Part shown: one piece after another, positions 31,152 through 39,892 of the stretch
Numbering within the stretch: the stretch's first letter is position 1
How the letters are laid out: every line of letters starts with the position of its first letter
NCBI RefSeq assembly: GCF_000787775.1
Contig: NZ_BBPM01000003.1
Coordinates: forward strand, 131,353 to 195,352
DNA length: 64,000 nt
Reading direction: 5' to 3'
Source of the DNA: Streptacidiphilus carbonis
Lineage (GTDB): Bacteria > Actinomycetota > Actinomycetes > Streptomycetales > Streptomycetaceae
Translations under genes and position numbers: made by a program
Notes under the pieces: model-generated
Told to the model about the DNA's origin: nothing
Databases searched by the model: none
Seen by the model: the letters and a program-made list of their open reading frames with translations, nothing else

Positions 31152-32059
31152 CGGGGGTCTCCGGCGAGGTATTCGACGCTGTCGGCGGTGAGTTCCATGA
31201 ACGCCTCCTCCAGCGAGGCGGTACGGGTGGCCAGTTGGTGGAGCAGGACCCGGTGGTCGAAGGCGAGTTCGCCGATCCGGGCGGCGTCCACCCCGGTGAC
31301 CGAGAGGCTGCCGTCGCTGTCGGGTCGCACCGCGGCGCCCTCGGCCGTGAGCAGGTCGGTGAGCCGGCCCGGGTCGGGGGTCCGGACGGTGACGTTCAGC
31401 CCGGTGCCGCGGGCGGCGAAGTCGGTCAGCGGCTCCTCGGCGATCAACTCGCCGCGGCCGATGACCACCAGCTGGTCGGCGGTGTTCTCCATCTCGCGCA
31501 TCATGTGGCTGGAGACCAGTACGGTGCGGCCCTCGGCCGCCAGCCGACGGAACAGGCCGCGCACCCAGAGCACGCCCTCCGGGTCCAGGCCGTTGAGCGG
31601 TTCGTCGAAGAGCAGCACCGGCGGGTCGCCGAGCAGCGCGGCGGCGATGCCCAGGCGCTGCTTCATGCCGAGGGAGAACCCGCCGATCCGGCGCCGCGCC
31701 GCGTCGGACAGGCCGACCTCGCCCAGGACCTCCTCGACCCGGCCGGACGGGATGGCGTTGCTGCGGGCCAGCACCGCGAGGTGGGCCCGGGCGCTGCGGC
31801 CGCCGTGGACGTCGGCGGCGTCCAGCAGTCCGCCGATGTGCCGCAGTCCGCGCGGGCGGTCCCGGAACGGGTGCCCCTGGACGGTAACGCTGCCGCTGGT
31901 GGGCCGGTTCAGGCCGAGGATCATGCGCAGGGTGGTGGACTTTCCCGCGCCGTTGGGGCCCAGGAATCCGGTGACCTGGCCGGGGCGGACGGTGAAGGTG
32001 AGGTTGTTGACGGCGGTCGTGCGGCCGTAGCGCTTCGTCAGTTCATTGACTTCGATCAC
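31148..32059 (-). CDS. ABC exporter ATP-binding protein (DrrA/BcrA type)
   Basis: A 303-residue ATPase: VIEVNELTKRYGRTTAVNNL, Walker A GPNGAGKSTT, signature SLGMKQRLGIAAALL, Walker B LLFDEPLNGLDPEG and SSHMM. GTG at 32059 begins at the domain edge; an upstream ATG in a proline-rich stretch is less likely. It pairs with the permease and is divergent from a two-component system, a common layout for envelope-stress or antibiotic-resistance exporters. Confidence 0.9.
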   Translation of the reverse strand: MIEVNELTKRYGRTTAVNNLTFTVRPGQVTGFLGPNGAGKSTTLRMILGLNRPTSGSVTVQGHPFRDRPRGLRHIGGLLDAADVHGGRSARAHLAVLARSNAIPSGRVEEVLGEVGLSDAARRRIGGFSLGMKQRLGIAAALLGDPPVLLFDEPLNGLDPEGVLWVRGLFRRLAAEGRTVLVSSHMMREMENTADQLVVIGRGELIAEEPLTDFAARGTGLNVTVRTPDPGRLTDLLTAEGAAVRPDSDGSLSVTGVDAARIGELAFDHRVLLHQLATRTASLEEAFMELTADSVEYLAGDPR

Positions 32060-32156
32060 GGGGGCAACGCTGCCCGGTCGGACCGGTGCCGGGCATCGGA
32101 CCGGCGTCGGCATTCCCGCGGGCGGCATCGGCCCGCGGCTGTACAACCCTGGTCCG

Positions 32157-32186
32157 ATGACCGGGGCGGACGGCCGCGGATAGCAT
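32157..32186 (+). promoter_or_regulatory. Sigma70-like promoter of the histidine kinase gene, leaderless
   Basis: ATGACC (32157-32162), 18 bp, TAGCAT (32181-32186). The ATG of the kinase gene starts six bases after the -10 box, so the transcript would begin at or next to the start codon. Confidence 0.45.
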
Positions 32187-32192
32187 CGGCCC

Positions 32193-33407
32193 ATGCCGCC
32201 GACTCCGCCCCTCCCCCTGCTCAAGCGCGTCCCACCGGGCGCATGGACGGCCCTCGCCTGGTGCGCGGCCACCGCTTACACGATCACCGTGCTGTTCCGG
32301 CTGCCCGGTGAGGGGCCGTTCTATCCCCGCGGCTACTCCCCGCTGTGGCGACCGGTCGGGAACCAGCTGGACCTCGCCGTCGCCGCCGTCCTGGCCGCGG
32401 CCGGCTGCGTCCTGCTGCGCCGTCGGCCGATGACGGCGTTCGCGCTGCTGCTCCTCGGATCGGTGGCCGGGGCGATGGTGCAGAACTCCTCGGGGATCAA
32501 CTTCCTGCAGTTCCTGCCCGTTGACGTCGCGCTGTGCTTCATCGCGGCCGGCGGGACGCGACGCAGGTCGGCCACCGCCGCCGCGCTGGCGGTCGGCGTG
32601 CTGGTGGCCTATGCGGGCACCCGGCTGATGCTCGACTTCGTCGTCGGCACCTCGGTGATGCTGGCCGCCGCACTGACCGTGGTCGTGGCCTGGCTGATCG
32701 GCGATTCGTCGCGGCAGAACCACGAGCACACGGAGGCGCTGCGGGCTCAGGCGGCGGCCCAGGCGGTCACGGCCGAGCGGCTGCGGATCTCGCGGGAGCT
32801 GCACGACATGGTCGCCCACAGCATCGGCATCATCGCGCTGCAGGCGGGGGCGGCGGGACGGGTGATGGAGACCCAGCCGGCGGCAGCGCGGGAGGCGCTG
32901 GGCGCCATCGAGGGCGCCGGACGGGAGACGCTGTCCGGTCTGCGGCGGCTGCTCGGCGCCCTGCGGGAGAGCGAACCGGCCTCCGCCGAACAGGACTCGC
33001 GGCTGCGACCGACCCCGGGGCTGGCCGATCTGGACCGGCTGGCGGAGTCGACCACGGCCGCCGGGGTCCGCGTCGAGCTGGAGTGGCACGGCGAACGGCG
33101 GGCGCTGCCACTGGACATCGAACTGTCGGCCTACCGCATCGTCCAGGAGTCGATCACCAATGTGGTGCGCCACGCGGGGACGGGTTCCTGCCGGGTGACC
33201 ATCGACCACGGCCCCGAGGAGCTGTCCATCGAGGTCCTTGACCACGGCCCCGGGGGCGGCGGGACCGGCGCCTCCGGCGCCGGGTACGGGTTGGTGGGTA
33301 TGCGCGAGCGCACCGCGCTGCTGCACGGCGACTTCCGCGCCGGGCCCCGCCCCGGCGGAGGCTTCCGCGTGGCGGCCCGACTGCCGGTGCCGGCGGAGGT
33401 CCGATGA
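32193..33407 (+). CDS. Sensor histidine kinase (DesK/NarL-type, HisKA_3)
   Basis: A 404-residue membrane sensor. About four to five membrane segments in residues 15-165 are followed by a dimerisation helix with the phosphorylated histidine in RISRELHDMVAHSIGII, then an ATPase domain ending YGLVGMRERTALLHG. It autophosphorylates and passes the phosphate to the next gene product. The stop overlaps the regulator start (ATGA). Confidence 0.93.
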   Translation: MPPTPPLPLLKRVPPGAWTALAWCAATAYTITVLFRLPGEGPFYPRGYSPLWRPVGNQLDLAVAAVLAAAGCVLLRRRPMTAFALLLLGSVAGAMVQNSSGINFLQFLPVDVALCFIAAGGTRRRSATAAALAVGVLVAYAGTRLMLDFVVGTSVMLAAALTVVVAWLIGDSSRQNHEHTEALRAQAAAQAVTAERLRISRELHDMVAHSIGIIALQAGAAGRVMETQPAAAREALGAIEGAGRETLSGLRRLLGALRESEPASAEQDSRLRPTPGLADLDRLAESTTAAGVRVELEWHGERRALPLDIELSAYRIVQESITNVVRHAGTGSCRVTIDHGPEELSIEVLDHGPGGGGTGASGAGYGLVGMRERTALLHGDFRAGPRPGGGFRVAARLPVPAEVR

Positions 33408-34075
33408 CGGTCAAGGTGGTCCTCGCCGACGACCAGCCGCTGGTACGGGCCGCGCTGCGCATGGTCATCACCGACGCCCCGGACCTCGAGGTGGTCGGCG
33501 AGGCCGGGACCGGGGCGGAGGCGGTCGCCCTGGTCGAGGAGGTCGGCCCGGACGTGGTGGTGATGGACATCCGGATGCCGGGGATGGACGGGATCGAGGC
33601 CACCCGACTGGTCACCGGCGGCTCCGGCGCGACCCGGGTCGTGGTGCTGACCACCTTCGACGACGACGACTACGTGTACGGGGCGCTGCGGGCCGGGGCC
33701 TCCGGCTTCCTGGTCAAGGACATGGCGCTGGAGGACATCCTCGCCGCGGTCCGGGTGGTGGCGGCCGGCGACGGCCTGATCGCGCCGAGCGTCACCCGCC
33801 GGCTGATCGAGGAGTTCGCCGGCCGCCCGGACCCGTCCGCTCCGGCGCGGACCCGTCCGGCGCGCGGACCCGAGGGGATCACCGAGCGGGAGCGCGAGGT
33901 ACTGACCCTGGTCGGACGCGGCCTGTCGAACACCGAGATCGCCGCCGAACTGGTCATCAGCATCGCCACCGTGAAGACCTACCTCACCCGGCTGCTGGCC
34001 AAGCTCGACGCCCGCGACCGGGTCCAACTGGTCATCATCGCCTACGAGGCCGGCCTGGTGGCGCCTCAGCCCTGA
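33404..34075 (+). CDS. Response regulator, NarL/LuxR family
   Basis: A 223-residue DNA-binding regulator partner of the kinase. The receiver domain has VVLADDQPLVRAALR, the phosphate-accepting Asp in VVVMDIRMPGMDG, and conserved Lys in FLVKDM. The LuxR helix-turn-helix is ITEREREVLTLVGRGLSNTEIAAEL. It probably controls the divergent ABC exporter. Its last ten bases overlap the converging acetyltransferase gene. Confidence 0.94.
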   Translation: MTVKVVLADDQPLVRAALRMVITDAPDLEVVGEAGTGAEAVALVEEVGPDVVVMDIRMPGMDGIEATRLVTGGSGATRVVVLTTFDDDDYVYGALRAGASGFLVKDMALEDILAAVRVVAAGDGLIAPSVTRRLIEEFAGRPDPSAPARTRPARGPEGITEREREVLTLVGRGLSNTEIAAELVISIATVKTYLTRLLAKLDARDRVQLVIIAYEAGLVAPQP

Positions 34076-34611
34076 CGTGCGTACTCCTCGCGTGAGATCG
34101 CCAGTACCCGGACCGGTCGACCGTGGGCCGGGACGGCGGTGAGGCGCTGCTGACGCAGGCCCAGCTTCTCCATGACGTGGCGTGAGGGCTCGTTGTCCAC
34201 ATGGCAGATGCTGACGACCCGCTCCAGACCGGCGTCCTCGAAGCCGAAGCGCAGCACCTCCCGCGCCGCCTCGGTGGCGATGCCGCGGCCCCAGTGGCGG
34301 CGGAGCAGCCGCCAGCCGATCTCCACGGCGGGCATGACCTCGGGCAGGAAGCGGGGGACGTTCAGGCCGACCCATCCGGTGAGCTCACCGGTCTCCGCGA
34401 GTTCCACCGGGAACAGGCCGAAGCCCTGCTCGGCCCACCTCTCCCGGAAACTGGCGAGCGCCGCCGCGCTCTGCTCGCGGTCGAGGACCTTTCCCTCTCC
34501 GATGTAGCGCATGACCTCCGGGTCGGAGTTCAACTCCACCAGCGTCTCCAGGTCCTCGTCCCGCCAGCCACGCAGGACCAGCCGCTCGGTCCGCAACACG
34601 ACCTCGGCCAT
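34066..34611 (-). CDS. GNAT-family N-acetyltransferase (RimJ/RimL-like)
   Basis: A 181-residue acetyltransferase: LRTERLVLRGWRDEDLETLVELN, then GWRLLRRHWGRGIATEAAREVLRFGFE (acetyl-CoA-binding region), then CHVDNEPSRHVMEKLGL. It moves acetyl from acetyl-CoA to a protein N-terminus or a small amine. ATG at 34611 is chosen; GTG at 34620 is possible. Confidence 0.88.
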   Translation of the reverse strand: MAEVVLRTERLVLRGWRDEDLETLVELNSDPEVMRYIGEGKVLDREQSAAALASFRERWAEQGFGLFPVELAETGELTGWVGLNVPRFLPEVMPAVEIGWRLLRRHWGRGIATEAAREVLRFGFEDAGLERVVSICHVDNEPSRHVMEKLGLRQQRLTAVPAHGRPVRVLAISREEYARQG

Positions 34612-34725
34612 CGCACCCACCCCGTTCCTTGATCCGTCGACCTCCGGAGGCTAACCCGGAGGCGGGTCTGAGCAGGAAGAATCTGACGCCTCAACAGATC
34701 GCTTCGTGATTCTTTTGTGACTCGG

Positions 34726-34754
34726 CTGACACTCGGCCCGTGACCCGGCATACT
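34726..34754 (+). promoter_or_regulatory. Sigma70-type promoter for the 37-residue small gene
   Basis: CTGACA (34726-34731), exactly 17 bp, CATACT (34749-34754). An ATG follows seven bases after the -10 box, the arrangement of leaderless actinobacterial genes. Confidence 0.55.
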
Positions 34755-34761
34755 GGACGGC

Positions 34762-34875
34762 ATGTCAGCTAGCGCTGATCGCTCGGCCCCGCCGCATCCC
34801 CCGTCGGCGGGGCCGACGCATTTCTCCCAGGATGCCGGGCAGCGCACGCGTGTGGCGCCCCGCACCGGGCGTTGA
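34762..34875 (+). CDS. Candidate leaderless small protein gene, 37 residues
   Basis: Encodes a hydrophilic peptide that begins MSASADRSAPPHPPSAGPTH and ends RTRVAPRTGR. It is too short for usual ORF calling. Support comes from its setting: a well-spaced promoter ends seven bases before the ATG, no ribosome-binding site is present, and a perfect 11-bp hairpin begins inside the last codons. No family assigned. Confidence 0.45.
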   Translation: MSASADRSAPPHPPSAGPTHFSQDAGQRTRVAPRTGR

Positions 34876-34886
34876 CGGGGCGCCAC
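34852..34886 (+). terminator. Perfect hairpin at the end of the small gene
   Basis: GTGGCGCCCCG (34852-34862) pairs exactly with CGGGGCGCCAC (34876-34886) around a 13-nt loop that contains the TGA stop. A terminator or attenuator is likely. Confidence 0.65.
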
Positions 34887-35122
34887 CTGCAGCATGTCAT
34901 GTACGCGCACGAATAGGCCAGAGGCCTGGGCTGTCGGACCTTCTGTTACAGAATTTCGTTTCATAGATGAGTCTCATGCATGCCCTGCCAGGTTCCGGAA
35001 CCGGGCATCTTGCGCAATGCATTGACAGCACTCTGTCAAGGAGGCTTTGCTCTGTTTCAATTGGGTTCCAGGAATAGTTTCATTTTGTTTCAGGAACGCT
35101 GAGGAACTGAGGAAGGAGCATC
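34887..35122 (+). promoter_or_regulatory. Control region of the GH30 gene, relatively AT-rich, with two palindromes and GTTTCA repeats
   Basis: Gene-free stretch with lower GC than its surroundings. It contains palindrome GGTTCCGGAACC (34991-35002), inverted repeat TTGACAG-CACT-CTGTCAA (35022-35039) and four GTTTCA words, three of them within the last 60 bp before the start codon. These look like regulator sites for the secreted glycosidase gene, but no matching regulator lies beside it. Confidence 0.5.
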
Positions 35123-37042
35123 GTGTCCCGCATCAGGTTCATCCCGGCCTCGCTGGCCGCGGCGGCGCTGGTCTCGGGCTCGGTCGTGGGGCTGGGCGCG
35201 GCCCATGCCGCGACCGCGGCCGGGACCGCCGTGTCGGTCTGGGAGACCACCGCCGACCAGAGCAAGCTGCTGGCACCGCAGACCGGCGCGACGTTCGCCG
35301 CCGGCGGCGGCTCGGCCAGTCAGACGATCACGGTCAACCCGGCCACCACGTACCAGTCCATGACCGGGTTCGGGGCCTCGCTGACCGACTCCTCGGCCTG
35401 GCTGATCGCCAACTCCCCGCAGCGCAACACCATCATGTCCAAGCTGTTCGACCCGGCCCAGGGCATCGGCCTGGACTTCCTGCGCCAGCCGATCGGGGCC
35501 TCGGACTTCGCCCGCTCGCTCTACAGCTACGACGACGTGCCCGCAGGGCAGACCGACACCGGCCTGTCGCAGTTCTCCACCGCCCATGACAACGCCTACA
35601 TCCTGCCGCTGCTGCAGCAGGCCCTGCAGCTCAACCCGTCGACCACGGTGATGGCCACCCCGTGGAGCCCGCCCGGCTGGATGAAGACCAGCGGGTCGAT
35701 GATCGGCGGCACCCTCAACACCGCCGACTACCAGGCCTACGCCAACTACCTGGTGAAGTTCCTGCAGGCCTACCAGGCGGCCGGGGTCCCGGTCTCGCTG
35801 ATCACCCCGCAGAACGAGCCCGAGTACTCGCCGTCCAACTACCCCGGCTCCACCTTCACGGCGAGCGCCGAGGCGACACTGATCGCCGACTACCTCGGAC
35901 CGGCGATCAAGGCCGCCGGTCTCAGCACCGGAATCCTGGCCTACGACCACAACTGGGACGACACCACCTTCCCGTCGACGATCCTGGGCAACTCGGCGGC
36001 CGCCCAGTACACCGCCGGGGTGGCCTGGCACTGCTACGGCGGCAATCCGAGCGCGCAGACCACCGTGCACAACTCCTACCCCACCAAGGACACGTACTTC
36101 ACCGAGTGCTCCGGCAGCCAGTCGGCCAACACCGCCAACACCTTCTCCGACTCGCTGGACTGGCAGACCGAGAACCTGATCATCGGCGCCACCCGAAACT
36201 GGGCCAAGTCCGTGGTCACCTGGAACATGGCGCTCGACCCGAGCGGCGGCCCGTCGATGAACTGCACCACCTGCACCGGGGTGGTCACCGTCAACAACAG
36301 CACGGGCGGTGCGGCCTACAACGCCGAGTACTACGTCCTGGGCCAGGCCAGCAAGTTCGTCAAGCCGGGCGCGGTGCGGTTGGACTCCAACACCTTCGGC
36401 AGCGGCAATGTGGAGGACGTAGCCTTCCGCAACCCCGACGGGTCGACCGCGCTGGTGGTGCTGAACTCCGACACCGCCAACGCCCACACCTTCAACGTCT
36501 CGGAGAACGGGCAGTCCTTCAGCTACACCCTGCCGGCCAAGGCCGTGGCCACCTTCACCTGGCCGCCGCTGACCAGCGGCGGCGGCGGAACCATCAACTC
36601 CAGTGCCTGGTACCAGGTGGTGAGCACCAACAGCGGCAAGTGCGTGGACGCCACCGGCGGCGGCACCGCGAACGGCACCGCCGTCCAGCAGTGGACCTGC
36701 GGCAGCGGCAACACCAACCAGGAGTGGCAGTTCCAGCCCACCGACAGCGGCTACTACAAGGTGGTCACCCGCAACGCCACCAGCGAGGCCTGGGACGTGA
36801 CCGGGGGCTCCGGCGCGACCGGTGACGGCGTCCCGATCCAGCTCTGGTCCTACGGCGGCGGCACCAACCAGCAGTGGAAGCCGGTCCAGCAGGCGGACGG
36901 CAGCTACACCTTCAGCCCCCGCAGCGCCACCGGTGAATGCCTCGACGTCACCGGCGTCTCCACCGCCGACGGCACCCGCCTCCAGCAGTGGACCTGCACC
37001 GGCGGGGCCGCCCAGAGCTTCAGCCTCACCGCCATGGGCTGA
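35123..37042 (+). CDS. Secreted GH30 glycosidase with ricin-type lectin (CBM13-like) domain
   Basis: A 639-residue exported enzyme. A signal peptide ends near residue 29 (GLGAAHA). The GH30 barrel shows YQSMTGFGASLTDSSAWL, TPWSPPGWMKT, acid/base E232 in TPQNEPEYSP and nucleophile E328 in YFTECSG. A small beta domain to about 487 and a glycine hinge lead to a ricin B-lectin domain (500-638) with repeated QQWTC/QEWQF/QQWKP motifs. GH30 enzymes cut glucosylceramide, beta-1,6-glucan or xylan; this subfamily looks closest to beta-1,6-glucanases/glucosylceramidases. GTG at 35123 follows AAGGAG. A terminator follows. Confidence 0.93.
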   Translation: MSRIRFIPASLAAAALVSGSVVGLGAAHAATAAGTAVSVWETTADQSKLLAPQTGATFAAGGGSASQTITVNPATTYQSMTGFGASLTDSSAWLIANSPQRNTIMSKLFDPAQGIGLDFLRQPIGASDFARSLYSYDDVPAGQTDTGLSQFSTAHDNAYILPLLQQALQLNPSTTVMATPWSPPGWMKTSGSMIGGTLNTADYQAYANYLVKFLQAYQAAGVPVSLITPQNEPEYSPSNYPGSTFTASAEATLIADYLGPAIKAAGLSTGILAYDHNWDDTTFPSTILGNSAAAQYTAGVAWHCYGGNPSAQTTVHNSYPTKDTYFTECSGSQSANTANTFSDSLDWQTENLIIGATRNWAKSVVTWNMALDPSGGPSMNCTTCTGVVTVNNSTGGAAYNAEYYVLGQASKFVKPGAVRLDSNTFGSGNVEDVAFRNPDGSTALVVLNSDTANAHTFNVSENGQSFSYTLPAKAVATFTWPPLTSGGGGTINSSAWYQVVSTNSGKCVDATGGGTANGTAVQQWTCGSGNTNQEWQFQPTDSGYYKVVTRNATSEAWDVTGGSGATGDGVPIQLWSYGGGTNQQWKPVQQADGSYTFSPRSATGECLDVTGVSTADGTRLQQWTCTGGAAQSFSLTAMG

Positions 37043-37044
37043 CC

Positions 37045-37102
37045 GACACCGGCCGCCTTCGCCCGCGCCCCCCACTCGCGGGCGGAGGCGGCCTTCGGTG
37101 TC
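37045..37102 (+). terminator. Hairpin terminator after the GH30 gene
   Basis: Long, nearly complete stem: GACACCG and CGCCCGCG (37045-37067) pair with CGCGGGCG and CGGTGTC (37077-37102), with a few bulged bases and a short loop. It starts two bases after the stop codon. Confidence 0.7.
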
Positions 37103-37127
37103 ACGCCTCCGGCGCTAAGGTCGGGGT

Positions 37128-37592
37128 ATGCGAATCTCGGTCTCGTCGGACATGGACGAGGGTGTGGCCCGGCTGGTGGTGGCGGAGTTGGAGCGGCGGG
37201 GGCACTCCGTGGTCCGGCACGGTGCGCTGTGTGCCGACGAGCGGGACGACTGGGCGTACTGCAGCGAGGCGGCGGCGCGGGATGTGGCCGGGGGCCGGGC
37301 CGAGCAGGCGGTGGTGTGCTGCTGGACCGGGACGGGGGCCTCGATCGCCGCGAACAAGGTGTCCGGCGTGCGGGCGGCGCTGTGCACCGACTCCTACACC
37401 GCTCGCGGCGCCCGGCGTTGGAACGATGCCAACGTCCTGGCCCTGAGCCTGCGGCTGACCTCGGCGCCGCTGCTCACCGAGATCCTGGACGCCTGGTTCG
37501 AGAGCGAACCCAGCCAGGAGCCCGACGACCAGGACAACATCCGCCGTCTCGGCCGCCTTGAAGGGGAAGCTTCCGAACCGCCGATGTCCTAG
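37128..37592 (+). CDS. RpiB/LacA/LacB-family sugar-phosphate isomerase
   Basis: A 154-residue cytosolic aldose-ketose isomerase-like protein: RISVSSDMDEGVARLVVAELERRGH and the active-site loop VVCCWTGTGASIAANKVSGVRAALC with the catalytic-type cysteine. Ribose-5-phosphate or another pentose phosphate is the usual substrate. The C-terminus carries an acidic tail. It ends 15 bp before a dispersed inverted repeat. Confidence 0.85.
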   Translation: MRISVSSDMDEGVARLVVAELERRGHSVVRHGALCADERDDWAYCSEAAARDVAGGRAEQAVVCCWTGTGASIAANKVSGVRAALCTDSYTARGARRWNDANVLALSLRLTSAPLLTEILDAWFESEPSQEPDDQDNIRRLGRLEGEASEPPMS

Positions 37593-37607
37593 TGGCGGCG
37601 TCTGCGT

Positions 37608-37704
37608 GGCTTGTCGCGCAGTTCCCCGCGCCCCTGATGGTGCAACGTGCCCGCAGCGGTCCAGTTGCAGAACGTAAGGGGCGCGGGGAACTGCGCGACA
37701 AGCC
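37608..37704. repeat. Dispersed inverted repeat, copy 3 (perfect)
   Basis: The 28-nt arms at 37608-37635 and 37677-37704 are exact complements with a 41-nt loop. It lies between the converging RpiB-like and PPK2 genes. Confidence 0.8.
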
Positions 37705-37741
37705 GGCTGCGGTCCGCAGCCGAAATTTCGCCGGAGACCCC

Positions 37742-38551
37742 TTACCCCTCCTTGGCCGTCAGCTGCGCGGCGAGGTCGGGGACGTACTGCTGCTCGTCGC
37801 GCGGGGGCCGCTGGTAGCCGCGGGACGGCGGGCGCTTGGGGAACCTGATGGGCTCGGTCGGGATCTCGTGGTACGGGACCGCGGCGAGCAGGTGCGCGAT
37901 CATGTTGATCCGCGCGCTGCGCTTGTCGTCGCTCTCGACCACGTTCCAGCGGGCCTCGGGGATGTCGGTGTGGACGAACATCTCGTCCTTCGCGCGGGAG
38001 TAGTCCTCCCAGCGGGTGATCGACTCCAGGTCCATCGGGGAGAGCTTCCAGCGGCGCATCGGGTCGTCGCGCCGGGCCCGGAAGCGGCGCTCCTGTTCCT
38101 CCAGGCTGACCGAGAACCAGTACTTGAGCAGGTGCACACCGTCCTCGACCAGCCCGCGCTCGAAGATCGGGCACTGGTGCAGAAAGCGGTGGTACTCGTC
38201 CGCGGTGCAGAAGTTCATCACCCTTTCGACCCCGGCGCGGTTGTACCAGCTGCGGTCGAACAGGACGATCTCCCCGGCCGCCGGCAGGTGCTCGATGTAG
38301 CGCTGGAAGTACCACTGGGTGCGCTGCCGCTCGGTGGGCGCGGGCAGCGCGGCGATCCTGGCGACGCGCGGGCTGAGGTGCTCGGTGACTCGCTTGATCG
38401 CACCGCCCTTGCCCGCGGCGTCGCGGCCCTCGAAGACCACCACCACCCGGGCGCCGGTGCTGCGGACCCACTCCTGAAGGACCACCAGTTCGGTCTGCAG
38501 CCGGAAGAGTTCACGCTCGTAGAGCTTCTTCTTGAGCCTGGTCTCCGCCAC
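37742..38551 (-). CDS. ppk2: Polyphosphate kinase 2
   Basis: A 269-residue enzyme that moves phosphate between polyphosphate and nucleotides. Walker A is VVFEGRDAAGKGGAIKRV, the lid module is FDRSWYNRAGVERVMNFC, and the family segments WYFQRYIEHLP and LLKYWFSVSLEEQERRF are present. GTG at 38551 begins at VAETRLKKKLYERELF with AGGAG about ten bases upstream; the frame behind it is Arg/Pro-rich. Confidence 0.93.
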   Translation of the reverse strand: MAETRLKKKLYERELFRLQTELVVLQEWVRSTGARVVVVFEGRDAAGKGGAIKRVTEHLSPRVARIAALPAPTERQRTQWYFQRYIEHLPAAGEIVLFDRSWYNRAGVERVMNFCTADEYHRFLHQCPIFERGLVEDGVHLLKYWFSVSLEEQERRFRARRDDPMRRWKLSPMDLESITRWEDYSRAKDEMFVHTDIPEARWNVVESDDKRSARINMIAHLLAAVPYHEIPTEPIRFPKRPPSRGYQRPPRDEQQYVPDLAAQLTAKEG

Positions 38552-38724
38552 GCCTGGGGCACTCCTGTCCGCTCGCCGGTGGATGGACTGATCCGTCACA
38601 CCGTAAGTCCCGGCCGGCGCCCGTGGGCGCCACCCGCGCCGTCGGCGCGCCGTCCGCACCGCGCCACCCGTTCGCACGGCTTCGCGCCGTCGCTTCGGCG
38701 GTGCCGTGGTCGTAGCCTGGACAT

Positions 38725-39003
38725 GTGCAGGCTCACCGGCGCCACGTCCGCTATTTCGTCATGATGAGCGTCTGCATCGGGCTGTTCGTCATGGCGTGGG
38801 GAGTGGTGCGCTTCTACTCGGTGGGCGCGGCGATCGGCATGTGCGTGGTGGCCATGGTGATCCCGCCGGTCGCCGCGGTCCTGGCCAATTCCAGGGACCG
38901 CGACGACGACTGGTGGAACGACCCCCGGTGGGACGACCCGGGCTGGGACCAGCAGGGCCATGATCGGGACGCGCCCGATCACGAGGAGCGACCGCGCCCG
39001 TGA
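38725..39003 (+). CDS. DUF3099 family membrane protein
   Basis: A 92-residue protein with two membrane segments (YFVMMSVCIGLFVMAWGVV and IGMCVVAMVIPPVAAVLA), preceded by a basic RRHVR stretch and followed by an acidic D/W-rich tail. This matches the actinobacterial DUF3099 family of unknown function. GTG at 38725. Confidence 0.85.
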   Translation: MQAHRRHVRYFVMMSVCIGLFVMAWGVVRFYSVGAAIGMCVVAMVIPPVAAVLANSRDRDDDWWNDPRWDDPGWDQQGHDRDAPDHEERPRP

Positions 39004-39010
39004 CCGGCGG

Positions 39011-39892
39011 CTACTTCGCCAGCCGCCCCAGCAGGGCCGAGGCGGCCGCGATGGCCAGCGCGGCGGCGACCACCAGGACCGCGATGTCCGTGCCCAGGTG
39101 AGCCGGGCTGCCGAGCAGCAGCCCGCGCAGGGCGTCCACCTGGTAGCTGAGCGGGTTGGCCTTGCTGACCGCCTGCAGCCAGCCGGGCATGATGGTGACC
39201 GGGTAGAGCGCGCTGGAGCTGAAGAACAGCGGCATGGTGATGGCCTGGCCGATGCCCATCAGCCGGTCCCGGCTCAGCACGATGCCGGCGATGGTCATGG
39301 ACAGGCAGGAGAAGAAGGCCCCGCCGAGGATGACCACCAGGGCGACGGCGATCAGCTTGAGCGGGTTCCAGGTCATCCCGACGCCGAGGATTGCCGCGAA
39401 GACGACCACCACCAGGGCCTGGATCACCGCCTTCACCCCGGCCGCGAAGGCCTTCCCGGTGACCAGGGCGGCCCGGGGGGTGGGGGTGACCAGCAGTTTG
39501 GTGAGGATTCCGGCGTCGCGCTCCCAGATGATCTGGATGCCGTAGAAGATGGCGATGAACATCGCGGACTGGGCGATGATCCCGGGCGCCAGGAAGTCCA
39601 GGTAGGGGACCCCGCCGGTGGGGATGGCGTGGATCCGGGTGAAGGTCTCGCCGAAGATCAGCAGCCACAGGGCCGGCTGCACCGCCCTGGTGTAGAGCTC
39701 GGTGCGGTCGTGGCGCAGCTTCTGCAGCTCCACGATGCACATGGCGAGGACCCGGGCCGGCACCAGCTGCCAGCCGGTGCGCGCGCGGGGCGCCACCAGC
39801 AGCAGCGACAGCGAGGCGGACGAGCCAGGGGCGGCGCCCGCGGCGGGGGTCTCAGCCGACACGGCCGGCGGTACGGCGGGTGCTGCGGACAT
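39011..39892 (-). CDS. ABC-2 type export permease (DrrB-like)
   Basis: A 293-residue membrane protein. Six segments follow a Pro/Ala-rich N-terminus, with the family loop FLAPGIIAQSAMFIAIFYGIQIIWERDAGILTKLLVTPTPR and C-terminal MPLFFSSSALYPVTIMPGWLQ and NPLSYQVDALR. Its 5' end overlaps the ATPase gene by 41 bp, so the two are coupled. A drug or lipid exporter is likely. Confidence 0.9.
   Translation of the reverse strand: MSAAPAVPPAVSAETPAAGAAPGSSASLSLLLVAPRARTGWQLVPARVLAMCIVELQKLRHDRTELYTRAVQPALWLLIFGETFTRIHAIPTGGVPYLDFLAPGIIAQSAMFIAIFYGIQIIWERDAGILTKLLVTPTPRAALVTGKAFAAGVKAVIQALVVVVFAAILGVGMTWNPLKLIAVALVVILGGAFFSCLSMTIAGIVLSRDRLMGIGQAITMPLFFSSSALYPVTIMPGWLQAVSKANPLSYQVDALRGLLLGSPAHLGTDIAVLVVAAALAIAAASALLGRLAK

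Noticed and set aside
35040..35100. Repeated GTTTCA words as a CRISPR remnant
   Set aside because: Only six bases each, irregular spacing, no spacers and no cas genes.
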